Positions 49,196 to 57,689 of a DNA stretch of 64,000 bases are shown here, piece by piece. The notes beneath the pieces are model-generated. The model was not told where the DNA came from and did no database searches. It was given only the letters and a program-made list of their open reading frames with translations. The number at the start of each line of letters is the position of its first letter. Positions within the stretch are counted from its first letter, which is position 1. Where the stretch lies: the NCBI GenBank assembly GCA_030679955.1, contig JAUXSF010000033.1, positions 1 through 64,000 on the forward strand, written 5' to 3'. A program made the position numbers and the translations under genes. Source of the stretch: Chlamydiales bacterium (GTDB lineage Bacteria > Chlamydiota > Chlamydiia > Chlamydiales > JAJFMA01).

Positions 49196-50185
49196 CTATG
49201 GCACTGCAATGGTATCTAGAATGCGATCGATGACATCATCGACATCCAACTCTTCCGCTTCAGCCTCGTAGGACAAACGTACACGGTGCCGCAGAACGTC
49301 AGCGCAGATGCTCTTGATGTCGTGAGGTGTGACATACCCACGACCCGCCAAGAACGCGCTAGCTTGACCGCATAGCTTTAGTGCCATGCTAGCTCGAGGC
49401 GATGCTCCAAATTCCAAAAGCCCCTCGATCGGCACCCCGAATTCTGCGGGGTCGCGTGTACTGAAGACAATATTGAGGATGTAGTCGACAATCTTGTCAT
49501 CGACATAGATCTGGTTAACGATCTGGCGTGCCTTAAGGATATCCTCAGGGGATAAAACAGGAGTTGCATCAGGAGTGACGCCTATGCGTGCCCAACGACG
49601 CAATATTTCCTTTTCCTCGCCCATGGTGGGATAGTCTAATTTGACCTTCATCATAAAGCGATCGGTTTGCGCTTCGGGCAAGGGATAGGTGCCTTCTTGC
49701 TCGATGGGGTTTTGTGTTGCCACTACAAGATAGGGGGTGCCTGTTTTGAATGTCTCCCCGCCGATGGTGACCTGTCGTTCTTGCATGACCTCTAGCAAGG
49801 CTGATTGAACCTTCCCGGGTGCGCGGTTAATTTCATCCGCCAGCACAATATTGGTAAAGAGTGGCCCCTTTTTGATGGTAAAGGTGCCTTCCTTAGGGTT
49901 GTAGATATTGGTGCCGATCAAGTCAGCAGGCAGCAGGTCCGGTGTAAATTGGATGCGCTTATGTTCGCAACTGGTGACTTTGGAAAGAGTAGTGATTGCT
50001 AGCGTTTTGGCTAGTCCTGGAACGCCTTCTAACAGCAAGTGGCCATCGGTTAAAAGTGCCATCATCATGCGGTCGAGAAGGTGCTCTTGACCTACTATGA
50101 CCTTCGCCATCGCTTCCTTGGCGCGTAAAAGTGGTCCGTTAGAACGCTTCACCTCGTCGGTGATGTCTCGTACATCTGTCGCCAT
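49196..50185 (-). CDS. MoxR-family AAA+ ATPase
   Basis: A 329-residue AAA+ ATPase of the MoxR group. Walker A is GVPGLAKTL, the family's usual A instead of K-G order; Walker B is LADEINRAPGK. Then come the sensor 1 region VATQNPIEQEGTYPLPEAQ and the C-terminal lid with SPRASMAL. The ribosome site is GGGAGG 7 bases before the ATG. It is the first gene of a three-gene minus-strand operon with DUF58 and BatD-like proteins, and it probably provides the ATP-driven step. Confidence 0.93.
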   Translation of the reverse strand: MATDVRDITDEVKRSNGPLLRAKEAMAKVIVGQEHLLDRMMMALLTDGHLLLEGVPGLAKTLAITTLSKVTSCEHKRIQFTPDLLPADLIGTNIYNPKEGTFTIKKGPLFTNIVLADEINRAPGKVQSALLEVMQERQVTIGGETFKTGTPYLVVATQNPIEQEGTYPLPEAQTDRFMMKVKLDYPTMGEEKEILRRWARIGVTPDATPVLSPEDILKARQIVNQIYVDDKIVDYILNIVFSTRDPAEFGVPIEGLLEFGASPRASMALKLCGQASAFLAGRGYVTPHDIKSICADVLRHRVRLSYEAEAEELDVDDVIDRILDTIAVP

Positions 50186-50209
50186 AGCATGCCTCCCTTG
50201 GAGAGTCGC

Positions 50210-51976
50210 TTATAGCATTTTTTCCATTTGAGTGGGCAAGACAATAGTAAAGGTGGTGCCAACACCGACGACGGAGTCGACGCTGATACGTCCGAAATGC
50301 TTCTCTATTACGTTTTCGACGATGGAAAGGCCTAGGCCTGAGCCGCCCATTTTGCGCGAGCGCGCCTTATCGACGGTATAGAAACGTCGGAATACATGTT
50401 CTAAATCGGCAGGTGGAATACCGATTCCCTTATCGACAACTTCAACTTTAACGTTATTGCCTTGGTGGCCAAGTATGACGGAAATCTGAGCTGGAGCATT
50501 AGAGTACTTGGCAGCATTTTCCATTAGGTTGGTTAGCGCCATTTCGAGTAGGTGAGGATCGCCCGTCACCGTCATCTCTGCCTCATCTGTTTTGATGATA
50601 TTGATCTCGGCGGTGGGATGTGCATCTAGAACTAAATCGCGGCATCGCCAGGTCATCTCTTCGAGGTCGCAGTCGATGAGGTTTGTTTCGGACATATTTT
50701 CAATGTCAGAGAGGGTCAGTAAGTCTTTGATGAGACGCGTCATCTTAATGCAGCTATTCACAATCTTAGCTGTCACTTCCAGAACCGTGTCTTTTGGAAG
50801 GTCTGGATGTTCGTTCAGCATCTCGGCAAAGCCACGGATAACGGTAATAGGTGTTTTGAGCTCATGGGAAGCGTTTGCGACAAACTCTTTGCGCATCTCC
50901 AGCATGCGGTAGTGGCTGGACTGATCCTGAAGCACCAAGATAGCTCCGTCACGACGATTCGGTGCCGCTACGACATGGAGATAGGTTTTTCGACCATTAT
51001 GCTTAACGGTGATCATCTCGGTGATGACTTGACGCTGCTGCTGGCAGCCAATTAGTAGGTTGGCAAAATGCGGTTGATCGAGGATGGCGAAATCTGCCCC
51101 GAGAATATTATGAGTGGCCGTAGAGTTCATTAGTCGTAACGCCATGTCATTGACATAGGTAATACGCATATTTCCATCGATAGCGATAACACCTTCGATT
51201 AGAGATTCCAGGATCGCTTCTTTCTCTTCCTTTTCGTAGGTAATGGTATCGATGTGCGTTTGAATTTTCGCCGACAGGCCGTTAAGAGTGTTGGCTAGGC
51301 GTGAAAAATCATCGGAAGAACGCGGATTTCGCAGCATAATTTCCGGAAGGTTCGGCGTTCGACCTTCCTGGTAGGGGGCAATGTCGGTAATGATCTGCTG
51401 GATCGGGCTTGTGAGGTGATGAATGATTAAGCCCATCATCAACGTAAATAGTAGCAGTACAAATGATGACAGAATTAGGAAGCCAAGCTCGAAGTCACGA
51501 GTAAGATCCGTCACATATTTATAAGGGAAAGCGCTACGCATGACGTAGGTTTTGCCGTGGAAATCGAACGCTGTGGCTAGATAGATATACTTTTGGCTTA
51601 AAATATCGCTGTAGTCTTCGTTGTAGCCGCTGCCTTTTTCGAATGCTTCTAGCACTTCAGGGTGGTCTACAACATACTCTTGAGTAAAGCGGGGTCCTAA
51701 AAGGCGCTTGGCGGCTGTATCGTAGAGGCTTTTGTGCTCGTTGGTAATAATACCAACTCGGAAGAAGATCTGCCCTTTCTGGTCTTTAACACGGCGAATA
51801 AGCTCAGCATTATTAGGTGCGGACTGTATCTTCGCGATGAGTTCTTCAGAGCGCATCTTCATCGAACGGTAAACAAGATTTTTTACCGTCTTCGCTGCAA
51901 AAGGGAACATTAAGGCGATAAACACCAAAAATACAACGAGATAACTAATGAAAATCTTCTGTCTAAAGCTCAGCAT
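50210..51976 (-). CDS. PhoR-like sensor histidine kinase (orphan)
   Basis: A 588-residue membrane sensor kinase. TM1 is at about 9-30, then a sensor domain (31-160), TM2 at about 165-190, a HAMP-like linker and a PAS domain (LIEGVIAIDGNMRITYVND). The HisKA motif FVANASHELKTPITVIRG holds the phospho-accepting His; the ATPase boxes are NLMENAAKYS, DKGIGIPP and GGSGLGLSIV. Signal and partner are unknown; no response regulator gene lies in this window. Domain order matches the PhoR group. It ends 24 bases before the moxR start, so the genes may be linked in one transcript. Confidence 0.9.
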   Translation of the reverse strand: MLSFRQKIFISYLVVFLVFIALMFPFAAKTVKNLVYRSMKMRSEELIAKIQSAPNNAELIRRVKDQKGQIFFRVGIITNEHKSLYDTAAKRLLGPRFTQEYVVDHPEVLEAFEKGSGYNEDYSDILSQKYIYLATAFDFHGKTYVMRSAFPYKYVTDLTRDFELGFLILSSFVLLLFTLMMGLIIHHLTSPIQQIITDIAPYQEGRTPNLPEIMLRNPRSSDDFSRLANTLNGLSAKIQTHIDTITYEKEEKEAILESLIEGVIAIDGNMRITYVNDMALRLMNSTATHNILGADFAILDQPHFANLLIGCQQQRQVITEMITVKHNGRKTYLHVVAAPNRRDGAILVLQDQSSHYRMLEMRKEFVANASHELKTPITVIRGFAEMLNEHPDLPKDTVLEVTAKIVNSCIKMTRLIKDLLTLSDIENMSETNLIDCDLEEMTWRCRDLVLDAHPTAEINIIKTDEAEMTVTGDPHLLEMALTNLMENAAKYSNAPAQISVILGHQGNNVKVEVVDKGIGIPPADLEHVFRRFYTVDKARSRKMGGSGLGLSIVENVIEKHFGRISVDSVVGVGTTFTIVLPTQMEKML

Positions 51977-52051
51977 GCTACTATAGTATTATAATTCGCT
52001 ATTTATTGGCTATTAGTTAGTTAGAGTGCTCTGAATCCAAGATAAGCGTGG

Positions 52052-52189
52052 GAAGGAGATTCAAACGCAAAGTAGCAGAGGCGAAAAGACGCAAGGAAGA
52101 TGTTGAATATATTTCTCTAATATTCAGAACTTTAAGTAGTTCTTCCTTGTCTCTTGGCGCTTCTGCGACTTGCGTTTGAATCTCCTTCG
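52052..52189. repeat. Long inverted repeat, family A, with inner stem
   Basis: Arms of about 49 bases at 52052-52100 and 52141-52189 are near-complementary; each contains TTCAAACGCAAA-type units. An inner GAATAT/ATATTC stem lies between. It fills most of the 250-base gap between the histidine kinase start and the stop of the His-rich gene at 52227. Confidence 0.85.
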
Positions 52190-52226
52190 CTTCGACAATT
52201 CTGACTTTCTAAAATTCTGCCGTTTA

Positions 52227-52592
52227 CTACTGACCTTGTTGATAAGAGTCATAAATCTGGTCAGCTTGGTCCTGTGGAGTATTATCATCATCGATAATGA
52301 CGGGTTGCTGCCCCTGTCCCCCTGCTCCGTTGACATTGATATTTGCATCTTGAGGTCTGCGAACACCATCTTTCCCATAAGGAACGCCATGGTGATCGTC
52401 ATGGTGATATTGTCCCTGCCCATGGTGGTCGTCATGGTGATAACCTTGTCCATGTTGTTCATGGTGTTCGCGACTCTCAGATCTGTGCTGTCTTTGACCT
52501 TCATGCGCAGAGAGCGATGTAAACCCTGATAATAGCTGCCACCCCAAGGCGGCAGAAATTGCAAGAAAACGAATATAGGCGTACTGCTTCAT
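52227..52592 (-). CDS. Small secreted histidine-rich protein
   Basis: A 121-residue protein with a signal peptide (about 1-29, ending FTSLSA). A His/Asp-rich middle follows (about 30-70), containing two copies of HHDDHHG within GYHHDDHHGQGQYHHDDHHG, and then a Gln/Asp/Gly-rich polar C-terminus. The repeats suggest metal binding in the periplasm or outside the cell, which fits the metal exporters 5 kb away, though they are not linked. The ribosome site is AGGAGG 5 bases before the ATG. No family is recognised. Confidence 0.75.
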   Translation of the reverse strand: MKQYAYIRFLAISAALGWQLLSGFTSLSAHEGQRQHRSESREHHEQHGQGYHHDDHHGQGQYHHDDHHGVPYGKDGVRRPQDANINVNGAGGQGQQPVIIDDDNTPQDQADQIYDSYQQGQ

Positions 52593-52743
52593 CTTGTCCT
52601 CCTATAGTTCACTGCAATCTTAATTATGTTAATTAAAAACTTAATTGGCAATCAAATGCTGGAAGCAAATTTACCTATTCATGTTTTTATCTACAGAGAT
52701 CTCCGAGAGAGGGAGATTTTGGGGAAAGTTTACGTTGTTTACC

Positions 52744-53820
52744 TTAACTTATTATCTTAAGGTCTTTGGGTCGTAGGGTTAGGTCTTCGTAGCCATCGTC
52801 AGTGACGACGATGGTGTCTTCGATTCGAACACCACCCAAGCTGGATAAGTAGACTCCGGGTTCGATGGTGATAACCATCCCAGCTTCCAAGACCGTATCT
52901 TTACTGGGAGTCTTGTTACGTAGTGTGGGGAATTCATGGACTTCTAACCCGATTCCGTGTCCTAGACTATGTGTAAATTTGTCGCCATAGCCTGCAGTGG
53001 TGATATGGTCGCGGGCAGCTTGATCGAGCTGGCCAACTGTGGCGCCGGGCTTGCAAATCTTGAGAGCAGCCTCTTGAGCTTCCTTAACGACATAATAAAT
53101 TTTGCGCATTTCCTCAGAGGGTTCAGCACCAAAAAACACGACTCGGGTCATATCTGAGTGGTAGTCGTTAAGTGTGACGCCGATATCGATCAGGACAGTG
53201 TCGCCCTTTGCTAGTCTTTTTGAGCCAGCGCGGTAGTGGGGCTGAGAGCTGTTTGCTGCAAAGGCGATGATGGGATCAAAGGCGAGTTTTTTGCCTCCCT
53301 GTCGAAGCCAAAAAAGTTCTAGCTCTTTGGCTAGCTCAATTTCGCTGATACCTTCTTCTAGTAGATCACAGACCAGATCGTAACCTCTGGAGCCTAGCCT
53401 TGCTGCTTCCCGCAAAAGCTCCAGCTCGCATGAATCTTTGATGGTTCGCAGTTTTTTGACCGGATTATCAATGCCAGTGATTGTAATGGATAGCTTTTGA
53501 AGGTCTTCGGTGAGTTGTGAGAAGCGCTTATAAGTGGTGTCTTCTGAGCTGACAGCTAGCCGGCCAATGCCTGCAGTTTTCAATGTGCTTTCTAAAACTC
53601 CCTCTTCATATAAAACTACAGGGCAGGGGGATTTTGCCTGAGATGACTCGAAATAACGTCCATCGACGAGCAGCTGAGCACTGTTATCGGTGACCAACAA
53701 CTTTCCGGCAGATAAATGCAGCTGTGTCAGGTAAAGAAGGCTTAGGCTATCCTCCAGCAAGAGAGCGTCGCATTTAAGGTCTTTGAGCTGTTCCTGAAGT
53801 CGTGACAAACGCGAATGCAT
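52744..53820 (-). CDS. pepP: Xaa-Pro aminopeptidase (M24B)
   Basis: A 358-residue metallopeptidase that removes N-terminal residues before proline. It has a creatinase N-domain (1-130) and the pita-bread catalytic domain. The five metal ligands fall in DIGVTLNDYHSDMTR (two Asp), HSLGHGIGLEVHE (His), TIEPGVYL (Glu) and VRIEDTIVV (Glu). Its length is typical for the short Xaa-Pro peptidases (PepQ/YpdF-like) and chlamydial PepP. It lies just downstream of mutL on the same strand; the same pair is adjacent in Chlamydia. Confidence 0.94.
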   Translation of the reverse strand: MHSRLSRLQEQLKDLKCDALLLEDSLSLLYLTQLHLSAGKLLVTDNSAQLLVDGRYFESSQAKSPCPVVLYEEGVLESTLKTAGIGRLAVSSEDTTYKRFSQLTEDLQKLSITITGIDNPVKKLRTIKDSCELELLREAARLGSRGYDLVCDLLEEGISEIELAKELELFWLRQGGKKLAFDPIIAFAANSSQPHYRAGSKRLAKGDTVLIDIGVTLNDYHSDMTRVVFFGAEPSEEMRKIYYVVKEAQEAALKICKPGATVGQLDQAARDHITTAGYGDKFTHSLGHGIGLEVHEFPTLRNKTPSKDTVLEAGMVITIEPGVYLSSLGGVRIEDTIVVTDDGYEDLTLRPKDLKIIS

Positions 53821-53827
53821 GATTGGT

Positions 53828-53868
53828 CCTCTTTGCGTCTTAGCGCCTCAGCGCCTTTGCGTTGAAAT
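53828..53868. repeat. Half copy of family A repeat
   Basis: TCTTTGCGTCTTAGCGCCTC and the following TTGCGTTGAAATTCC match the right arm of the copy at 7961-7997. No left arm is present. It lies between the mutL stop and the pepP start. Confidence 0.7.
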
Positions 53869-53876
53869 TCCTTGCC

Positions 53877-55655
53877 CTATTTCAAAAACTGCTTAGCCAG
53901 ATCTCTATCGCTTAGAGCTAATAGTGTTGGGTAGCCTTGCGGGCATTGCAGCGGAGAATCGCACTTAAAGAGCTCTTCGATCAAATGCTGGGCTTCCGGT
54001 AGATTAAGGTGACGTTTACGTCGTACTGCAAGGCGCGACGCGATTAGCGATAGGCGTTTTTCTTTTTCAAGGCTTCTGACCGAATCGGATGAAAATTGCC
54101 TCAATTGCTCAACAAGTTCTGATAGCAAGGTTGAGGCATCGGAGGCTTCTAGCTCCGCTGGAACAGCTCTGACTAAGAACGTATTTTGTCCGAACTCCTC
54201 AATCTCCAAACCCAGCGAGCGCAGTTGTGATGTGACTTCGCGGATGCATGCGGCCTCCACGGTAGAAAACTCGACGGTTAGAGGAATCAAAAGAGGTTGA
54301 ATATGTGGCGAAGAATGATGCTGCAGGCGCTCAAACAAAATGCGGTGGTGGGCTGCTCTTTGATCCAGTAACAGAAGGGTGGCGTCTACGCCATTGAGCA
54401 TATGCGTGCAGCTTGCGGGATCGAGGATAATATAACCGCGTATGACAGCCACTGCTCTAGGAGCGGCCACCTTGGTCGCAAAAAGGGTGTTGTTGGGCGC
54501 TGATGAGGTAAACGTGGGTTGTGGAATTTCTCTAATGATAAGTTCTGGTTCTGGTGGCGCCTCTTCCCACGGTAGTGGAGCTAGCAAAGGGGAAAGCGGT
54601 ACGGGATTGGGTGCAAAGAAATTAACATCAGGCGCCGTTAGAGTATGAGCGCTTTGTTGCAGCGCCTTGCCGACGCCTCGTAGCATTAGTTCGCGGAAGA
54701 AATCATTTTGCCTAAGGCGCACTTCGCGCTTTTGTGGGTGCACATTGACATCGACAAAATCTCCAGGGACTGTGAGCTGAAGAGCAAATAATGGGTAGCG
54801 GTTGGTTGGCAACGCGGTGCCATAAGCCTCGCGAACCAAGTGTGCGATCAATGGTGATATGACGGCACGACCATTGATGAATAGGTGTTGTCCGGTGCGG
54901 TTGGGGCGAGAATAGATTGGTAATCCTACAAAGCCCTCTAGGCGGCATCCTTCATGCTCATGGCTGACCTTTGTGCACTGCTCAAAGAATTCGTTTCCTA
55001 AAACGGCGCGGACTCTTTCTGCTAAGTCCTCAGTCCCGCGTGTCTTTAAAAGAGATTCTTGATCAGAAATAAGTTCGAAGGTGATTTTTGGATAGGCTAA
55101 AGCGAGGTTGGATAATGTCTTAAGCACTTCGTTAGCATCATGTGCGGGGGACTTCTGAAACTTTCGGCGAGCGGGGACGTTAAAAAATAAATTTTTAACT
55201 TCTATGGTTGTTCCAGGCTGACGAACGGCGCTGCAGCAGGTAGATATTTTGCCGCCATCAACGATCACCATTGTGGCTTCTTCAGACGACGACTCAGACG
55301 GGCATGTAAGTAACGTAAATTTTGAAATAGCGGCGATGGTAGGGATGGCCTCTCCGCGGAATCCTAGGGTGCCTATTTGCTCCAAATCTTCTGCTTGGCG
55401 TATCTTTGAGGTGGCATGACGCTCTAGACATAGCAACGCATCGTCTTGGTGCATGCCATGGCCGTTATCCGTCACACGAATAAGCTGTCGACCTCCACCT
55501 TTGATTTCTACAAAGATTTCCGTGGAGCCAGCGTCGAGGCTATTCTCAACGAGCTCTTTAATCACCGACGCCGAGTTTTCTACAACCTCGCCGGCAGCGA
55601 TCTTATTGATAGTGTCTTCTGTTAAAACGCGTATTCTTGCAGCCATGCACGTCAT
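53877..55655 (-). CDS. mutL: DNA mismatch repair protein MutL
   Basis: A 592-residue mismatch-repair ATPase that links MutS recognition to strand removal. GHKL ATPase motifs are visible: INKIAAGEVVENSASVIKEL, ENSLDAGSTEI, DNGHGM, and TLGFRGEAIPTIAAIS. The middle transducer domain holds NVPARRKFQKS and VDVNVHPQKREVRL, and the C-terminal dimerisation domain follows. I see no endonuclease DQHA-x2-E motif; LLDQRAAHHRILFE occupies that place and partly resembles it. The start is 55655 (GGAAAG upstream) or 55646; the longer frame runs into pcnB. It is divergent from pcnB. Confidence 0.94.
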   Translation of the reverse strand: MTCMAARIRVLTEDTINKIAAGEVVENSASVIKELVENSLDAGSTEIFVEIKGGGRQLIRVTDNGHGMHQDDALLCLERHATSKIRQAEDLEQIGTLGFRGEAIPTIAAISKFTLLTCPSESSSEEATMVIVDGGKISTCCSAVRQPGTTIEVKNLFFNVPARRKFQKSPAHDANEVLKTLSNLALAYPKITFELISDQESLLKTRGTEDLAERVRAVLGNEFFEQCTKVSHEHEGCRLEGFVGLPIYSRPNRTGQHLFINGRAVISPLIAHLVREAYGTALPTNRYPLFALQLTVPGDFVDVNVHPQKREVRLRQNDFFRELMLRGVGKALQQSAHTLTAPDVNFFAPNPVPLSPLLAPLPWEEAPPEPELIIREIPQPTFTSSAPNNTLFATKVAAPRAVAVIRGYIILDPASCTHMLNGVDATLLLLDQRAAHHRILFERLQHHSSPHIQPLLIPLTVEFSTVEAACIREVTSQLRSLGLEIEEFGQNTFLVRAVPAELEASDASTLLSELVEQLRQFSSDSVRSLEKEKRLSLIASRLAVRRKRHLNLPEAQHLIEELFKCDSPLQCPQGYPTLLALSDRDLAKQFLK

Positions 55656-55659
55656 GATA

Positions 55660-55706
55660 GCATCTTTCCGTGTTTTTCCTAGGGAATTTGTGCTATACTG
55701 GCACGT
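55660..55706 (+). promoter_or_regulatory. Possible leaderless promoter of pcnB
   Basis: TATACT at 55694-55699 lies only 8 bases before the pcnB ATG at 55707, and no purine-rich ribosome site is present. If it is the -10 box, transcription would begin at about the start codon. The -35 region (near 55671) is weak, so this remains tentative. Confidence 0.4.
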
Positions 55707-56942
55707 ATGAGTACAGCATTTGATAAAGCTTCCGGCATTGTCAAAAAACTGCGTGATGCTGGGCATGTTGCCTATTTCGCTGGCGGTTGGGTTCGTGATT
55801 ATTTGTTGCAAAAGCCCTCGCCCGACATTGATATTGCCACCTCTGCACCGCCAGAGGATGTCATAGCCCTGTTTCGCCATACTGTCCAGGTGGGCGTTTC
55901 CTTTGGCGTGGTAATGGTTATTATTGACGAAGTGCCCTTTGAGGTAGCTACCTTCCGCAAGGATGGGCTTTACTTATATGGCAGGCGGCCCGAGGCTGTC
56001 GAGTATTCCAGCCCGGAAGAGGATGCCCAGCGGCGCGACTTCACCATTAATGGCATGTTTTACGATCCACTATCAAAACAAATATTTGACTTTGTAGGCG
56101 GACGTGAAGACCTCGAACGTGGCATCGTCAGAGCTATCGGAGATCCCCACGAGCGCTTCAAAGAAGATCGTTTGCGCATGATCCGTGGCGTCAGAATAAT
56201 GTCCCGCTTCCATTTTGCCCTTGAGCGGTCGACCCGCGATGCTATTGCTAGTCATGCTAAAGCATTATTTCCCTCGGTTGCTATGGAGCGTGTGTGGCAA
56301 GAATTTTCCAAGATGGCGGAACACAGTGGCTTTGGTCGCGCCTTAGTGACCATGCAAGAGCTTGGGCTTCTACAGGTCATTTTTCCAAAGCTCACCGATG
56401 TGTCTTTGGAAGAGATTGTTCACCGTACACGCGTCTTAAAAGAGTTTCCTCATCCCTTTCCAGCTATTTTATGCTTGGCTCAGCTATTCCCTGATGCCCC
56501 AGCAGGATACCTTGAAGAGATATGTCGCTTTTTGAAGGCTCCCAATAAAGATGCTTTATTGGCGAAATGGTACGTCAAGGTTAAAAATGCTTGTCAGAGT
56601 GCTGTTAGCGAAGTTGACTGGATCTATTTATACGCAGACCAACGCACGGAATTATGTTTGCAAGCTTATGCCGCGGCATTGTCCAAAGATGAACGTCAGC
56701 TATTTGTTCAGCACCACCGCATCACCCAAACTGCTCAGGAAAGGTACATTGAGCGTTTACGCAATCGCAAACCAGTTATAACCTCGGGCCATTTGGAAGC
56801 AGAGGGCATACCCCCTGGAAAAGGAATGGGGTTATTATTGCGCGAAGCGGAAACGATTAGCATATCCGACAAAATTGACGAACCTAATGTGATCATGGAA
56901 AGACTTAAAACTAGTGAAAATTGGCCTAGAGGGGTGCTATGA
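55707..56942 (+). CDS. pcnB: Poly(A) polymerase / tRNA nucleotidyltransferase family protein
   Basis: A 411-residue class II nucleotidyltransferase that adds A residues to RNA 3' ends or CCA to tRNA. Motifs: AYFAGGWVRDYLL, the catalytic SPDIDIATSA (Asp-x-Asp), VATFRKDGLY, RRDFTINGMFYDP and DRLRMIRGVRI. The C-terminal half is helical. Sequence alone does not separate PcnB from Cca in this group; chlamydial annotation usually uses pcnB. It overlaps the downstream methyltransferase gene by 4 bases, forming an operon with it and rsgA. Confidence 0.88.
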   Translation: MSTAFDKASGIVKKLRDAGHVAYFAGGWVRDYLLQKPSPDIDIATSAPPEDVIALFRHTVQVGVSFGVVMVIIDEVPFEVATFRKDGLYLYGRRPEAVEYSSPEEDAQRRDFTINGMFYDPLSKQIFDFVGGREDLERGIVRAIGDPHERFKEDRLRMIRGVRIMSRFHFALERSTRDAIASHAKALFPSVAMERVWQEFSKMAEHSGFGRALVTMQELGLLQVIFPKLTDVSLEEIVHRTRVLKEFPHPFPAILCLAQLFPDAPAGYLEEICRFLKAPNKDALLAKWYVKVKNACQSAVSEVDWIYLYADQRTELCLQAYAAALSKDERQLFVQHHRITQTAQERYIERLRNRKPVITSGHLEAEGIPPGKGMGLLLREAETISISDKIDEPNVIMERLKTSENWPRGVL

Positions 56943-57688
56943 CGGAACGCGTCATCACAAGCCTTACACACCCCTTAGTGAAGCATTTTGTAAGCTTGCG
57001 CGAAAGCGCCTCTTACCGCGATGTGACTAACAGTTTGTTCATTCAGGGCCGCAAACTAATTACTGAACTTAATGCCACTAATAAGATAAAGGTTTTGCTG
57101 GTCGCTGATCCCACCTTAATACCCCCGGGAATTAATGCTCACGAAGTGCTCATTGGCAACGAGGCAATTTTGCAAAAGGTCTCAGGGGTGATCACGCCTG
57201 AAGGCGTTGTTGCCGAGATTGAAAAGCCCTCTTGGTCAAATTTAGAGGGAGCCGAGAAAGTTTTGGCGCTCGATGGTGTGAGCGATCCAGGAAATGTTGG
57301 AACCCTCCTTCGTACTGCTGCAGCATTTGGCTGGGATGGCGTCTACTTTCTGGAAGGCTGTTGCGATCCGTTCAACGACAAGGCTATTCGCTCTGCCATG
57401 GGGGCAACCTTCCGCATTCCGTTGGCTAAGGGAAACTGGACCGATTTGCAAAAGATGTCCTTAGAGCGACAATGGACCGCCCTGGTCGGGGATTTAGATG
57501 GCGTGCCGCTAGACCACGCTACTTGGAATCAAGGATTATTGTTAGTGCTTGGTAGTGAAGCGCATGGCGCTTCCCCCACAGCAAGAGGGTTCTGCACTGC
57601 AGTGACTATCCCAATGACTCAACAAATGGAATCATTGAACGTTGCTGTCGCAGGCGGTATCCTGATGTATGTATTAGGCAAAGGTTAA
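56939..57688 (+). CDS. TrmH/SpoU-family RNA 2'-O-methyltransferase
   Basis: A 249-residue SPOUT methyltransferase with an N-terminal substrate-binding domain (1-95; ITSLTHPLVKHFVSLRE, FIQGRKLITEL). The knotted SAM-binding domain carries DGVSDPGNVGTLLRTAAAFG (motif 1), VLGSEAHGAS (motif 2) and TIPMTQQMESLNVAVAGGI (motif 3). It methylates ribose in rRNA or tRNA; the exact nucleotide cannot be assigned. It overlaps pcnB by 4 bases and ends one base before rsgA. Confidence 0.9.
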   Translation: MTERVITSLTHPLVKHFVSLRESASYRDVTNSLFIQGRKLITELNATNKIKVLLVADPTLIPPGINAHEVLIGNEAILQKVSGVITPEGVVAEIEKPSWSNLEGAEKVLALDGVSDPGNVGTLLRTAAAFGWDGVYFLEGCCDPFNDKAIRSAMGATFRIPLAKGNWTDLQKMSLERQWTALVGDLDGVPLDHATWNQGLLLVLGSEAHGASPTARGFCTAVTIPMTQQMESLNVAVAGGILMYVLGKG

Positions 57689-57689
57689 T

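Noticed and set aside
53877-55655. MutL endonuclease motif at LLDQRAAHHRILFE
   Set aside because: The motif should read DQHA-x2-E-x4-E; here the His is replaced and the spacing is off, so nuclease activity cannot be claimed.
55656-55880. 75-residue extension of MutL
   Set aside because: It runs antisense through the start of pcnB and has no MutL homology.
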